Under the pieces are notes generated by a model. That model saw only the letters and a program-made list of their open reading frames with translations, ran no database searches and was not told where the DNA came from. Below, piece by piece: positions 8,928 through 16,958 of a stretch of DNA of 64,000 bases (its first letter is position 1; every line of letters starts with the position of its first letter). The DNA lies in contig JAJPEQ010000004.1 in the NCBI GenBank assembly GCA_021166775.1, positions 124,001 to 188,000 of the forward strand, written 5' to 3'. A program made the position numbers and the translations under genes. The DNA is from Comamonas sp. GTDB taxonomy: Bacteria > Pseudomonadota > Gammaproteobacteria > Burkholderiales > Burkholderiaceae_C.

Positions 8928-10147
8928 GGCGTGTCCCGCGCGGCGTGAACGATGAGCACGCCCTCTTCCGTGCGCGTGCCGAGCTGTCGCGCAGCAAGCT
9001 GCCGATCGAGCGCCACGCGCTGCTCGGCCGAGAGCGTGAGGCCCGACAGGCGCAGTTGACCATCGGCGTAATCGATGCGCGCGGGCACCTGGCCCGCGGG
9101 CAGGGCGTACGCCGCGGCCGCGAGCAGGCTCTCGAAATCGCGGGCCGAGAGCGCGCCTGCCTGCTGGCGCAGCAGCGCCATTTCCTTGTGCATCTGCACC
9201 GGCGCATCGACGACGAGCTTCACCTGCGGAAAGGTCTGCGTGAGCACGCCGCGCACCGCCGCCTGCTGGCGCGCGAGCGCGCGCGCGTCCTGCCAGGCCC
9301 AGAGGTTGAGCGCGGCGACCTGCCCGGCAATGAGCAGGCCCAGCGCCCAGCGCGCGGCACGCCACTCGGGCGCGCGCCACAGCGCGTTGGCGCTCGTTCC
9401 CAGCCAGCGCAGCGCGCGCTGGCGGCCGTTGCTCGCCAGATCGAACTGGGCCAGATCCCAGGCGCCGCGCGCCGCCACGAGCAGACCTTCGTCCAGGGAC
9501 TGCAATGCCACGGGCCGGCCGAAGGTGCGCTCCGCCAGCTCCGCCACCGCGGGTTCGGCGCGCAGCGGCGTGGCGGGCGCCACCCGGTCGGCCAGCCCCT
9601 GCGCCTGCAGAGGCATCACGCTCACCGCCTGCTCTTCGCCCACGCCGGTCAGCACCGCGAAGGCGTCGCCCGGCGTGCCGATGAGGGTGCATTCGGGGCC
9701 GCCGCTGGCCGTGGCCCCGGGCGCATGGGCCGGCACGATGCGATCCACGCGGTGACCGGCCACCTCCAGTGTGTGCAGGCAGGCGCGCAGCCAGGCGCGA
9801 TCGCAGACCGCAATCCAGATCGGCACGCCTGCCGCGGCGTGTGGCGCCAGCGCGAAGTGCAGGCTGTCGGGGTCGTCCAGCAGCTGTTCCTCCAGCATGC
9901 CCTGGAGCACGGTACGCAGGCGCTGGGATGACGCGAGGGCGCCCTGCGGCAGCGTGACGCGCTGCCACGAGAGCTGGCGCAGCGGCACCACCGCCACCGT
10001 CTCGCCCGTTCGCCCGGGCGCGGGCAGCAGCTGCGCGCTGCAATGGCCGCTGCGCAGGACGCGCCGGCCGTCGCTGGAGAGCACGTAATGCCACTCGACG
10101 CCAGCCACAGGCACGGACGGGGGCAGGGAAAGGATCAGGATGCTCAT
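8924..10147 (-). CDS. gspL: type II secretion system protein GspL
   Basis: A 407-residue protein with an actin-like cytoplasmic domain (residues 1-250) that recruits GspE, one membrane helix around residues 263-283 (LGLLIAGQVAALNLWAW), and a periplasmic ferredoxin-like domain. The start MSILILSLPPS is fixed by a four-base ATGA overlap with gspK (10144-10147). A longer open frame upstream is only read-through inside gspK. All T2SS junctions from gspJ to gspN overlap in this way. Confidence 0.9.
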   Translation of the reverse strand: MSILILSLPPSVPVAGVEWHYVLSSDGRRVLRSGHCSAQLLPAPGRTGETVAVVPLRQLSWQRVTLPQGALASSQRLRTVLQGMLEEQLLDDPDSLHFALAPHAAAGVPIWIAVCDRAWLRACLHTLEVAGHRVDRIVPAHAPGATASGGPECTLIGTPGDAFAVLTGVGEEQAVSVMPLQAQGLADRVAPATPLRAEPAVAELAERTFGRPVALQSLDEGLLVAARGAWDLAQFDLASNGRQRALRWLGTSANALWRAPEWRAARWALGLLIAGQVAALNLWAWQDARALARQQAAVRGVLTQTFPQVKLVVDAPVQMHKEMALLRQQAGALSARDFESLLAAAAYALPAGQVPARIDYADGQLRLSGLTLSAEQRVALDRQLAARQLGTRTEEGVLIVHAARDTP

Positions 10148-11142
10148 GGCGTGGATGCGCCAGGCATTGTAGGGTCGAGCCGTGCCTGCGCCGTGGTGAG
10201 CCAGCCCCCGCGCTCGCGCCAGAGCGTGCGCGCCGCGCCGCGCTGCTTGAACACGAGCGAGCGCTCCTGTACGACGATGGTGCCCAGGCGCAATTGCCCG
10301 CGCACTTCGAAGTAGCTGGAGGCCACGTCGTGGGTGTCCACGCGGATCAGGTTGGGCTTGGGCAGGCGGCTCGCGGCGTCGCTCACTTTCGTGAAGTAAT
10401 GCGCATCGCGCGCCTGCACGAGCTGCTGCGCGTCGGCCATGGAGATGTCGTCGATGCTCGCCCACAGCACGACGGCTCCGGCGGTGTTGAGGTTCACGCG
10501 CGTGCGCACCGGCAGCAGCGTCGCGTAGGGGAGCAGTCGCGTGATGGCGGCGGCGGGCACGCCCCACCAGGCGAGTTCATCGACGCTGCGCGGCAGCAGG
10601 GGCGCATCGGGCGCGTCCGGGGTGTCGGTGCGCGTGGCCTGCACCATGTGGCTCGCCAACCGGTCGAGGAGCCCCGCGTCCAGCCCCAGATAGCCGAACA
10701 GCCGCACGAACTGGCGCAGCGCCGCCGGGTCCACCGCATTGCCTTGCGCCAGGTTGCGCAGATTCAGCAGCCCTTGCTGATCGGTGATGCTGCCCGAGAG
10801 GAAGGCGTCGCCCACGTCGGCGCTCGCGTCCGTCACCGCGCCGTGGTCGGCCGCGAGGAAAGTGGACAGGCGCGCCTCTTGCAGCGGCACCGACCAGGGC
10901 TCGGCCAGGTTGTCGGTGCCGTCGCCGCGCGCCAGCGAATCCTCGCGCAGGATGAGCCGTGCCCAGTCCAGCGCCCCGATCAGGATCCAGGCCGACTGCA
11001 CGCGCGCGCGCTCGGCCGTCTCCACCTCGATCGCGCGCCACTGCCGCCACAGTGCGGTCGCCGCGAAGCTGGCCACGAGCGTGACCACCAGCATGGCCGT
11101 GAGCAGGGCCGCGCCCCGTTGCCGCGCGGGCCGCCGCGTCAT
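10144..11142 (-). CDS. gspK: type II secretion minor pseudopilin GspK
   Basis: A 332-residue minor pseudopilin, the large tip subunit of the pseudopilus. The prepilin leader ends RQRG before AALLTAMLVVTLVAS. Position 5 of the mature protein is Thr and not Glu, as is usual for GspK, which alone among the pseudopilins lacks Glu5. The large alpha-helical insert domain typical of GspK follows (residues about 90-230), and its length is normal. Its ATG overlaps the gspJ stop (11139-11142). Confidence 0.92.
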   Translation of the reverse strand: MTRRPARQRGAALLTAMLVVTLVASFAATALWRQWRAIEVETAERARVQSAWILIGALDWARLILREDSLARGDGTDNLAEPWSVPLQEARLSTFLAADHGAVTDASADVGDAFLSGSITDQQGLLNLRNLAQGNAVDPAALRQFVRLFGYLGLDAGLLDRLASHMVQATRTDTPDAPDAPLLPRSVDELAWWGVPAAAITRLLPYATLLPVRTRVNLNTAGAVVLWASIDDISMADAQQLVQARDAHYFTKVSDAASRLPKPNLIRVDTHDVASSYFEVRGQLRLGTIVVQERSLVFKQRGAARTLWRERGGWLTTAQARLDPTMPGASTP

Positions 11143-11834
11143 GATTTGTTCCCGCCCACCACGGGGTTGATCCAGTCGCGCGTGATCTGGCCCGAGGGCG
11201 ATCCGCCGCCGGGGAGCGTGAGCTGCAGGCGCACGCCTTCGGGCAGCGCGACCGCGTTGGCGTTGACGGGCGGCGCCTGCGTGTCACCGGGCTGGCTCGT
11301 GGCGCCGCTGGACAACCCATTGGCCCAGCTGCCATCGCGGTAGAAGAAGAGCTGCCAGTGCGCCAGCGGCATCAGCACCGTCTCGCCGCGGCGCGTGGCG
11401 GCATCGGGGCTGCGCGCCCACAGCGCCGCGCGCTGCCAGGCTTCGTTCCAGTCCGCGCGCGTGGCCACGGGCGCGGATTGCCAGCGCAGCCACTGGTCCG
11501 TGCCGCCGTCCGCGCGCAGCGCCCAGGCGACCACGATCACCCCCGGATCGAGCGGGCGAGGGCTGCGCCGGGTCAGTCGCAGAACCTGGCCGTCCCAGGC
11601 GATCGGACTGGCGTGCTCCAGCGTTTGCACCGCATCCAGGTCGGCGCCCCATTGGTCGAGCACGGTCTGCAGCGTGAGCACGGCGTCGGTGTGCTCGCGT
11701 GTCTGATCCTGCGCGCGCACCATGCCGTCCAGGCCACGCCAGCTCGCGATGGCCAGCAGCGCGAGCACCGCGATCGCCACGAGTAGCTCCACGAGCGTGA
11801 AACCGGCGCCGCGCTTGCGTGATGGCTCGTGCAT
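11139..11834 (-). CDS. gspJ: type II secretion minor pseudopilin GspJ
   Basis: A 231-residue minor pseudopilin. The processing site RGAG followed by FTLVELLVAIAVLALLA carries Glu5. The body contains the GspJ-type beta-strands around WRGLDGMVRAQDQTREH. The ATG at 11834 overlaps the gspI stop by one base; a TTG three bases upstream is an alternative start with no advantage. Confidence 0.9.
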   Translation of the reverse strand: MHEPSRKRGAGFTLVELLVAIAVLALLAIASWRGLDGMVRAQDQTREHTDAVLTLQTVLDQWGADLDAVQTLEHASPIAWDGQVLRLTRRSPRPLDPGVIVVAWALRADGGTDQWLRWQSAPVATRADWNEAWQRAALWARSPDAATRRGETVLMPLAHWQLFFYRDGSWANGLSSGATSQPGDTQAPPVNANAVALPEGVRLQLTLPGGGSPSGQITRDWINPVVGGNKS

Positions 11835-12196
11835 CAATAGCGCCCCACGATGGTGGACAGCCGCAGGACCGGGGCCTGATCGCGGCTCACGCGCGCGTCA
11901 ACGCGGCGAAACTGCGGATTGGGCGTGGGTGTGACCTGCAGCGTCACGAGGTAGTCGCGCCCCGCCTGGGCGCAGGCCGAACTGCTGTCGCCGATCGAGG
12001 GCATCTGCCGGGCCAGGCGCACGGCCACGAGCGCGTTTTCGGCACAGATGTGGGCCAGCGTCACATCGGTCTGACGCTCGCTGTTGCGCACCAGCGCCGA
12101 AGTGGCCTGCGAGCCCGCGAGCAACGCGATCGCGACGATGCCCAGCGCCACGAGCACTTCCACGAGCGTGAAGCCGTGGGCACGCGTGCGGCTCAC
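11834..12196 (-). CDS. gspI: type II secretion minor pseudopilin GspI
   Basis: A 120-residue minor pseudopilin with leader SRTRAHG before FTLVEVLVALGIVAIALLAG (Glu5 present). GspI nucleates the pseudopilus tip with GspJ and GspK. The only start giving a normal short leader is GTG at 12196, which overlaps the gspH stop as GTGA. Length is typical of the family. Confidence 0.88.
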   Translation of the reverse strand: MSRTRAHGFTLVEVLVALGIVAIALLAGSQATSALVRNSERQTDVTLAHICAENALVAVRLARQMPSIGDSSSACAQAGRDYLVTLQVTPTPNPQFRRVDARVSRDQAPVLRLSTIVGRY

Positions 12197-12693
12197 TGCA
12201 GCGCCTGCGCCGTGAAGGGGCGCAGCCCGTCGCTCGCCACCCGTACCGCCTGGCCTGGCAGCTCGGGGTTGACGAGGGTGATTTCCTGCGCGCCGATGAG
12301 CGGCTCGGGTCCCAGCCACAGCGTTCTCGGTGTGCGCGGCTGCGTGCGTGGCTCAAGCCAGTGCTCGGGCAGGCTCCCGGGCGCCACGCCGTCGAAGTGA
12401 AACCCCGTTGCGTCCGCGCGCCAGCTCACCACGCTGCCCGTGGCGCGCGATCGCGCGCGCGCCGACTCCAGCAGCGCCGCCAGGCGATCGCCCTCGCGCT
12501 GCATCTGGGTGCGGCCGCCGTCCGCCAGTGCGAAGCCCACGCCCGCCGTGGCCAGTGCCATGATGGACACGACGACCAGCAGCTCCAGCAGCGTGAAGCC
12601 GCGGGCCCCGGGGTGTCCCACGCCCGTCCCGGCCTTGCCTGAGCGTAGGCGGGAGCACGCAGGGGCGTTACTGCCAGCTGCCGATGTCCGCAT
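12193..12693 (-). CDS. gspH: type II secretion minor pseudopilin GspH
   Basis: A 166-residue minor pseudopilin with the processing site GARG before FTLLELLVVVSIMALA. Two starts are possible. The ATG at 12693 overlaps the gspG end by 26 bp and gives a long 32-residue leader. The GTG at 12621 gives an 8-residue leader more typical of pseudopilins but leaves a 46-bp gap after gspG. The longer form is annotated; the mature protein is the same. Confidence 0.85.
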   Translation of the reverse strand: MRTSAAGSNAPACSRLRSGKAGTGVGHPGARGFTLLELLVVVSIMALATAGVGFALADGGRTQMQREGDRLAALLESARARSRATGSVVSWRADATGFHFDGVAPGSLPEHWLEPRTQPRTPRTLWLGPEPLIGAQEITLVNPELPGQAVRVASDGLRPFTAQALQ

Positions 12694-13108
12694 CCTTGCC
12701 CTCGCCTCCGGGCTGTCCGTCCGCCCCCAGCGACATCACGTCCACCTCGCCCTTGATGCCCGGGTTCAGGTACTGGTAGGGGTGCCCCCAGGGATCCCTG
12801 GGCAGCTTTTCCAGATAGGGCCGCCAGCTGGGCGGGAGCGGCGCCGCCGTCGGCTTGGCCACGAGCGCCTGCAAGCCTTGCTCGGTGGTGGGATAGCGCA
12901 GGTTGTCCAGCTTGTAGAGCTTGAGTGCCTGCATCAGATTGGTCACGTCGGTGCGCGCGGCCGTGACGCGCGCGTCGTCCGCGCGGTCGAGCACGTTGGG
13001 CACGATGAGCGCCGCGAGCACGCCGATGATGACCAGCACCACCATGAGTTCGATCAGGGTGAAGCCCGCGGCACGGCGCAGGCGGGTGAAGGTGGGAGAC
13101 AGGAACAC
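12668..13108 (-). CDS. gspG: type II secretion major pseudopilin GspG
   Basis: A 146-residue major pseudopilin, the main building block of the secretion pseudopilus. The leader ends LRRAAG before FTLIELMVVLVIIGVLAAL. The family signature RYPTTEQGLQALV and the C-terminal calcium-site region DPWGHPYQYLNPG are present. No ATG gives a sensible N-terminus; GTG at 13108 gives a 15-residue leader and the usual family length. It is the first gene of the leftward operon, 51 bp from the divergent gspC, so both promoters must lie in or near that gap. No prepilin peptidase gene (gspO) is in the window. Confidence 0.93.
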   Translation of the reverse strand: MFLSPTFTRLRRAAGFTLIELMVVLVIIGVLAALIVPNVLDRADDARVTAARTDVTNLMQALKLYKLDNLRYPTTEQGLQALVAKPTAAPLPPSWRPYLEKLPRDPWGHPYQYLNPGIKGEVDVMSLGADGQPGGEGKDADIGSWQ

Positions 13109-13159
13109 GGGAGGGCTCTCGCGGAAAAACGGGTTGATCCGGTCAATGATAATGGCGCC

Positions 13160-13603
13160 ATGCCTGCAACTGCCCGCCGACTCTGGAGCCAGCGCCTGTG
13201 CACCGCGGCGCTGTGGGCGCTGTGCGGTGTGAGCCTTGCGTGGTGGGGCTTGAAGCTGACGCAGCCGTCGATGCAGGCCAGTGCCCCGCTGGCGGCGCAG
13301 CCGACGCCCGCCGTTGATGCGCAGGCCCTGGCGCGCCTGCTTGGTGCCGATGCGCTGCCAGCGCAGGGCACGGTGGCCGAGGCCCCCGCGCGCCTCGTGC
13401 TGAGCGGTGTGCTCGCAGGCACGCGCAGCGGCCACGGCGCGGCCTTGATCGCGATCGACGGCAAGCCTGCCAAGCCCTACCGCGTCGGCGCCGAGGTGCA
13501 GCCGGGTCTCGTCGTGCAATCGCTGGGCGCGCGCGAGGCGCGCTTGGGCGCGGCGCTGGATGGGCCGGCCACGATGACGCTGGAGCTGCCGCGCAAGCGC
13601 TGA
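13160..13603 (+). CDS. gspC: short type II secretion protein GspC (no PDZ domain)
   Basis: A 147-residue protein with one N-terminal membrane helix (residues about 11-28, LCTAALWALCGVSLAWWGL), a proline/alanine linker, and a single homology-region (HR) domain with LVLSGVLAGTRSGHGAALIA and KPYRVGAEVQPGLVVQSL. Canonical GspC (about 270-300 residues) adds a C-terminal PDZ or coiled-coil domain; this protein stops right after the HR domain. It links the inner-membrane platform to the N0 domain of GspD. It is transcribed divergently from gspG, separate from the rest of the locus. Confidence 0.87.
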   Translation: MPATARRLWSQRLCTAALWALCGVSLAWWGLKLTQPSMQASAPLAAQPTPAVDAQALARLLGADALPAQGTVAEAPARLVLSGVLAGTRSGHGAALIAIDGKPAKPYRVGAEVQPGLVVQSLGAREARLGAALDGPATMTLELPRKR

Positions 13604-13631
13604 GTCGGCGGGGGTTTTCCGAAGACCTTCC

Positions 13632-15197
13632 TCAGTGCCCGTTGGCCTGCAGGAAGAGCCGGTACGCGGGGTTCAGGGTTTCCTCGATGTAGGGGTAGTC
13701 CAGGGCCTTCAGGAAAGCATCGAATGCCGCGCCGTCCTGCGGCGGCACCTGCATGCCCACGAGGATGCGGCCGTAATCCGCGCCCTGGTTGCGGTAGTGA
13801 AACAGCGAGATGTTCCAGGTGGGCGCCATCAGGCTCAGGAACTTGAACAGCGCCCCCGGCCGCTCGGGGAAGGTGAAGCGCATCAGGCGTTCGTCGCGCG
13901 CCAGATCCGAATGCCCCCCCACCAGATGACGCAGATGCTCCTTGGCCATTTCGTCGTGCGTGAGGTCCAGCGCCGCGAAGCCGTTCTTTTCGAACGATTT
14001 GGCGATTTTTTCCGATTCGCCGCGGCCGTGGGTCGAGAGGCCGACGAACACGTGCGCGCGTCTGGCATCGCTGATGCGGTAGTTGAACTCGGTCACGCTG
14101 CGCGGCCCGCCCGGCAGCGCGCCCACGATCTCGCAAAAGCGCCTGAAGCTGCCGCGTTCCTCGGGGATGGTCACGGCGAACAGGGCTTCCTTTTCCTCGC
14201 CCATCTCGGCACGCTCGGCGACGAAGCGCAGGCGCCCGAAGTTCATGTTTGCGCCCGAGAGGATGGCCGCGTAGGTCTCGCCCTTCGTCTTGTGCGTCGC
14301 CACGTACTGCTTGATCGCGGCCACGCCCAGCGCCCCGGCCGGTTCGACGATGCTGCGCGTGTCGGTGAAGATGTCCTTGATCGCCGCGCACACCGCGTCG
14401 GTGTCCACGCGCACGTAGTCATCTACCAGCGCATGCGCGATGCGAAAGGTCTCCTGGCCCACGACCTTCACCGCCGTGCCGTCGGAAAACAGCCCCACGT
14501 CGTCCAGATGCACCCGTTCATGCACTTGAGCCGATTGCGCCATCGCGTCCGAATCCGACATCTGCACGCCGATGACCCTGATCTCGGGTCGCACGGCCTT
14601 GATGTAGTTGGCGATGCCCGAGATCAGGCCGCCGCCGCCGATGGGCACGAACACCGCGTCCAGCCGGTTGCTGGCGAGCTGCTGCACCTGCTGCAGGATC
14701 TCCATCGCCACCGTCCCCTGCCCGGCGATCACCTCGGGGTCGTCGAACGGGTGAATGAAGGTCAGGCCCTGCTGCTGCTGCAGGCGCACGGCCTCTTCGT
14801 AGGCGTCGGAATAGCTCTCGCCCGTGAGCACCACCTCGCCGCCCAGGTTCTTCACCGCGTCCACCTTGACCTGCGGCGTGGTGGTTGGCATCACGATCAC
14901 CGCGCGCGCGTTCATGCGCGCCGCGCTCAATGCCACGCCCTGGGCATGGTTGCCCGCCGACGCGCAGATCACCCCCTTGGCCAGCTGCTCGGGTGTGAGC
15001 GTGGTCATTTTGTTGTAGGCGCCGCGCAGCTTGAAGGAGAACACCGGCTGCTGATCCTCGCGCTTGAGCAGCACCTTGTTGTGCAGGCGCCGGCTCAGGG
15101 CCTTGGCCGGTTGCAGCGTGGATTCAATGGCCACGTCGTACACCCTTGCCGTGAGGATTTTCTTCAGGTAGTCGAAGGGGGTGAGGGCGGCGTCCAT
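13632..15197 (-). CDS. ilvA: biosynthetic threonine ammonia-lyase
   Basis: A 521-residue PLP enzyme converting threonine to 2-oxobutyrate, the first step of isoleucine synthesis. The Schiff-base lysine is K56 in SFKLRGAYN, and the phosphate-binding loop is PIGGGGLISG. Two ACT-like regulatory domains fill the C-terminal third (about residues 335-521), as in allosteric, isoleucine-inhibited IlvA. The ATG at 15197 (MDAALTPFDYL) is the family start; the open frame upstream crosses the divergent OsmC-like gene and is a shadow. Confidence 0.95.
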   Translation of the reverse strand: MDAALTPFDYLKKILTARVYDVAIESTLQPAKALSRRLHNKVLLKREDQQPVFSFKLRGAYNKMTTLTPEQLAKGVICASAGNHAQGVALSAARMNARAVIVMPTTTPQVKVDAVKNLGGEVVLTGESYSDAYEEAVRLQQQQGLTFIHPFDDPEVIAGQGTVAMEILQQVQQLASNRLDAVFVPIGGGGLISGIANYIKAVRPEIRVIGVQMSDSDAMAQSAQVHERVHLDDVGLFSDGTAVKVVGQETFRIAHALVDDYVRVDTDAVCAAIKDIFTDTRSIVEPAGALGVAAIKQYVATHKTKGETYAAILSGANMNFGRLRFVAERAEMGEEKEALFAVTIPEERGSFRRFCEIVGALPGGPRSVTEFNYRISDARRAHVFVGLSTHGRGESEKIAKSFEKNGFAALDLTHDEMAKEHLRHLVGGHSDLARDERLMRFTFPERPGALFKFLSLMAPTWNISLFHYRNQGADYGRILVGMQVPPQDGAAFDAFLKALDYPYIEETLNPAYRLFLQANGH

Positions 15198-15311
15198 GAT
15201 TCGGTGCGATGTTGCAATGCAATAAACAGCGGCGGCAATGATAGTGCCGCGCCCGCCCTGGCGCCGTCGGCGCGAAAATCGGACGCTGCTACCCAACGTA
15301 AAGGAAACAGC

Positions 15312-15764
15312 ATGGAATGCACTGTCAGCTGGACCGGCGGCACGCACGGCGCGCGCTCGGGCATGGGCTTCGTGGCGGAAACCGGCAGCGGCCACATCAT
15401 CGCCATGGATGGGGCCCCTGATGAGGTCCACCCGGAAAACGGCGGCCTCAACCTGGCGCCGCGCCCGATGGAGACCGTTCTGGCGGGCGCTGGAGGCTGC
15501 ACCGCTTATGATGTCGTGATGATTCTGCGGCGCGGGCGCCACGATGTGCGCGGCTGCAGCGTACGCCTGACGGCCGAGCGGGCCGAGATCGATCCCAAGG
15601 TGTTCACGCGCATCCACTTGCAGTTCACCGTGAGCGGCCATGCGCTGCCGCGCGAGGCCGTGGGCCGCGCGATCGCGCTCAGCCACGAGAAATACTGCTC
15701 GGCCCTGGCGATGCTGTCCAAAACCGCAGTGGTCACGACGGGATTCGATCTGGTGGAGATTTAA
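15312..15764 (+). CDS. OsmC/YhfA-like family protein
   Basis: A 150-residue OsmC-superfamily protein. The two redox cysteines expected of the fold are C63 (GAGGCTAYD) and C129 (HEKYCSAL). The early KVxW-like strand is represented by CTVSWTGG, and its size matches the YhfA branch. OsmC/Ohr proteins reduce organic hydroperoxides, but the YhfA branch is functionally unproven. A clear AAGGAAAC ribosome-binding site precedes the ATG. It is divergent from ilvA with 114 bp between starts. Confidence 0.88.
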   Translation: MECTVSWTGGTHGARSGMGFVAETGSGHIIAMDGAPDEVHPENGGLNLAPRPMETVLAGAGGCTAYDVVMILRRGRHDVRGCSVRLTAERAEIDPKVFTRIHLQFTVSGHALPREAVGRAIALSHEKYCSALAMLSKTAVVTTGFDLVEI

Positions 15765-15965
15765 CAGCGTTCATCGTCGATGTTGCCAGTGAACAACAAA
15801 ACCTCGGCTTTGGAACGGATTGGCGGCAAATTGCTTTGCTTATCCGGCCGGTCTCTGTTGCAATACGTACAACTTCCCCACCAGGAGGTTGGCCCGGCGA
15901 GGCAGCGCTCGCATGGACAAAGTCTTGTAGGCCGGAGCCTTCTATTTAACCTTGGAGTATTGGTA
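15765..15965 (+). promoter_or_regulatory. long leader region of the porin gene
   Basis: A 201-bp non-coding stretch before the porin. It is visibly richer in A and T than neighbouring coding DNA, with GAACAACAAAA near 15790, TTGCTTTGCTTAT near 15831 and TTCTATTTAACCTTGG just before the start. A promoter must lie here, but no -35/-10 pair stands out. The likely ribosome-binding site is TTGGAG, 10 bp before the ATG. Confidence 0.35.
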
Positions 15966-16871
15966 ATGAAAAAATCTCTGATTGCCTTGGCAGTCTTGGG
16001 CGCCTCGGGCTTTGCGATGGCGCAATCTTCGGTGACTCTGTACGGTGTGGCCGATGCCGGCCTCGGCAAGGTTGCCAATGGCAAGACCCAGATGACGAGC
16101 GCTGGCTTGCTCAACAACGGCAACAGCCGTCTGGGCGTCAAGGGCGTGGAAGACCTCGGTGGTGGTCTGAAGGCGGGCTTCAACTTCGAATCCGGCCTGA
16201 CGCTGAAGAACGGCGACTTCGCGGGTTCGGGTGGTGGCTTCTGGGGCCGCGCTGCCAACATGTACCTGGGTGGCAGCTGGGGTACCTTCCTGATGGGCCG
16301 TACGCTGAACCCGTCGTTCTACGGTTTTGCGGCTTGGGAACTGACCGGCGCAGCCAATTACACGGTCGTCGGCAATACCTTCGGTTTCGGTGGCGGCAAT
16401 GGTCCTCGCAACAGCAGCCAGTTCACCTACACCACGCCGAACATCAGCGGCTTCTCTGGTTCGCTGGGCTACATTTTCAGCGCCGACAACGGTGGCAACG
16501 CCAAGTGGGACTTGAACGCGATTTACGCCAATGGCCCGATGTCCGTGGCCATCACCGCCAACAAGACCCAAACCCAGAAGACCGGCTGGTCGCTGGGCGG
16601 CCGCTACAACTTCGGCCAGTTCATCGTGGCGGCGTCCTACAGCGACGCTTACACCGTGCGCCGTGGCTTCTCGATCGGCGGCACGGCCCTGTTCGGCCCG
16701 GCTTCCGTCACGCTCGACCTGACCCGCGACACCAAGAACCCGGTCAAGAAGTACACCAACGCCCTGCTCGAAGGCAAGTACAGCCTGTCCAAGCGCACCT
16801 TCGTGTACGCCGACTACCTCCGTTTGGATGGTGGCAACAACTACGGTGTGGGCGTCCGCCACAACTTCTGA
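15966..16871 (+). CDS. outer-membrane general porin (Burkholderiales type)
   Basis: A 301-residue beta-barrel porin. The signal peptide MKKSLIALAVLGASGFAMA ends at AMA-QSS, and the mature start SSVTLYGVADAGL is the hallmark of Gram-negative porins of the Burkholderiales. The alternating aromatic/polar strands and the final GVGVRHNF with terminal Phe form the Bam recognition signal. It is somewhat short (typical 330-380), suggesting short loops. The coding sequence keeps a narrow codon choice (AAC, GGC, AAG), as in highly expressed genes. A strong terminator follows. Confidence 0.93.
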   Translation: MKKSLIALAVLGASGFAMAQSSVTLYGVADAGLGKVANGKTQMTSAGLLNNGNSRLGVKGVEDLGGGLKAGFNFESGLTLKNGDFAGSGGGFWGRAANMYLGGSWGTFLMGRTLNPSFYGFAAWELTGAANYTVVGNTFGFGGGNGPRNSSQFTYTTPNISGFSGSLGYIFSADNGGNAKWDLNAIYANGPMSVAITANKTQTQKTGWSLGGRYNFGQFIVAASYSDAYTVRRGFSIGGTALFGPASVTLDLTRDTKNPVKKYTNALLEGKYSLSKRTFVYADYLRLDGGNNYGVGVRHNF

Positions 16872-16910
16872 TGAGGCTGCTGCCCCTGCGGGCAGCATCT
16901 GATTCAGCCA

Positions 16911-16936
16911 AAGCCGCCTTCGGGCGGCTTTTTTTT
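16911..16936 (+). terminator. intrinsic terminator after the porin gene
   Basis: An 8-bp perfect stem AAGCCGCC / GGCGGCTT with the stable tetraloop TTCG is followed by six more T. It is a textbook factor-independent terminator. Confidence 0.95.
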
Positions 16937-16958
16937 GGATTCTCATTCGCGGGGCAGC

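Noticed and set aside
13109-13159. Divergent promoter pair for gspG and gspC
   Set aside because: Hexamers resembling -35 and -10 exist but at wrong spacing; a promoter must be near but cannot be placed.
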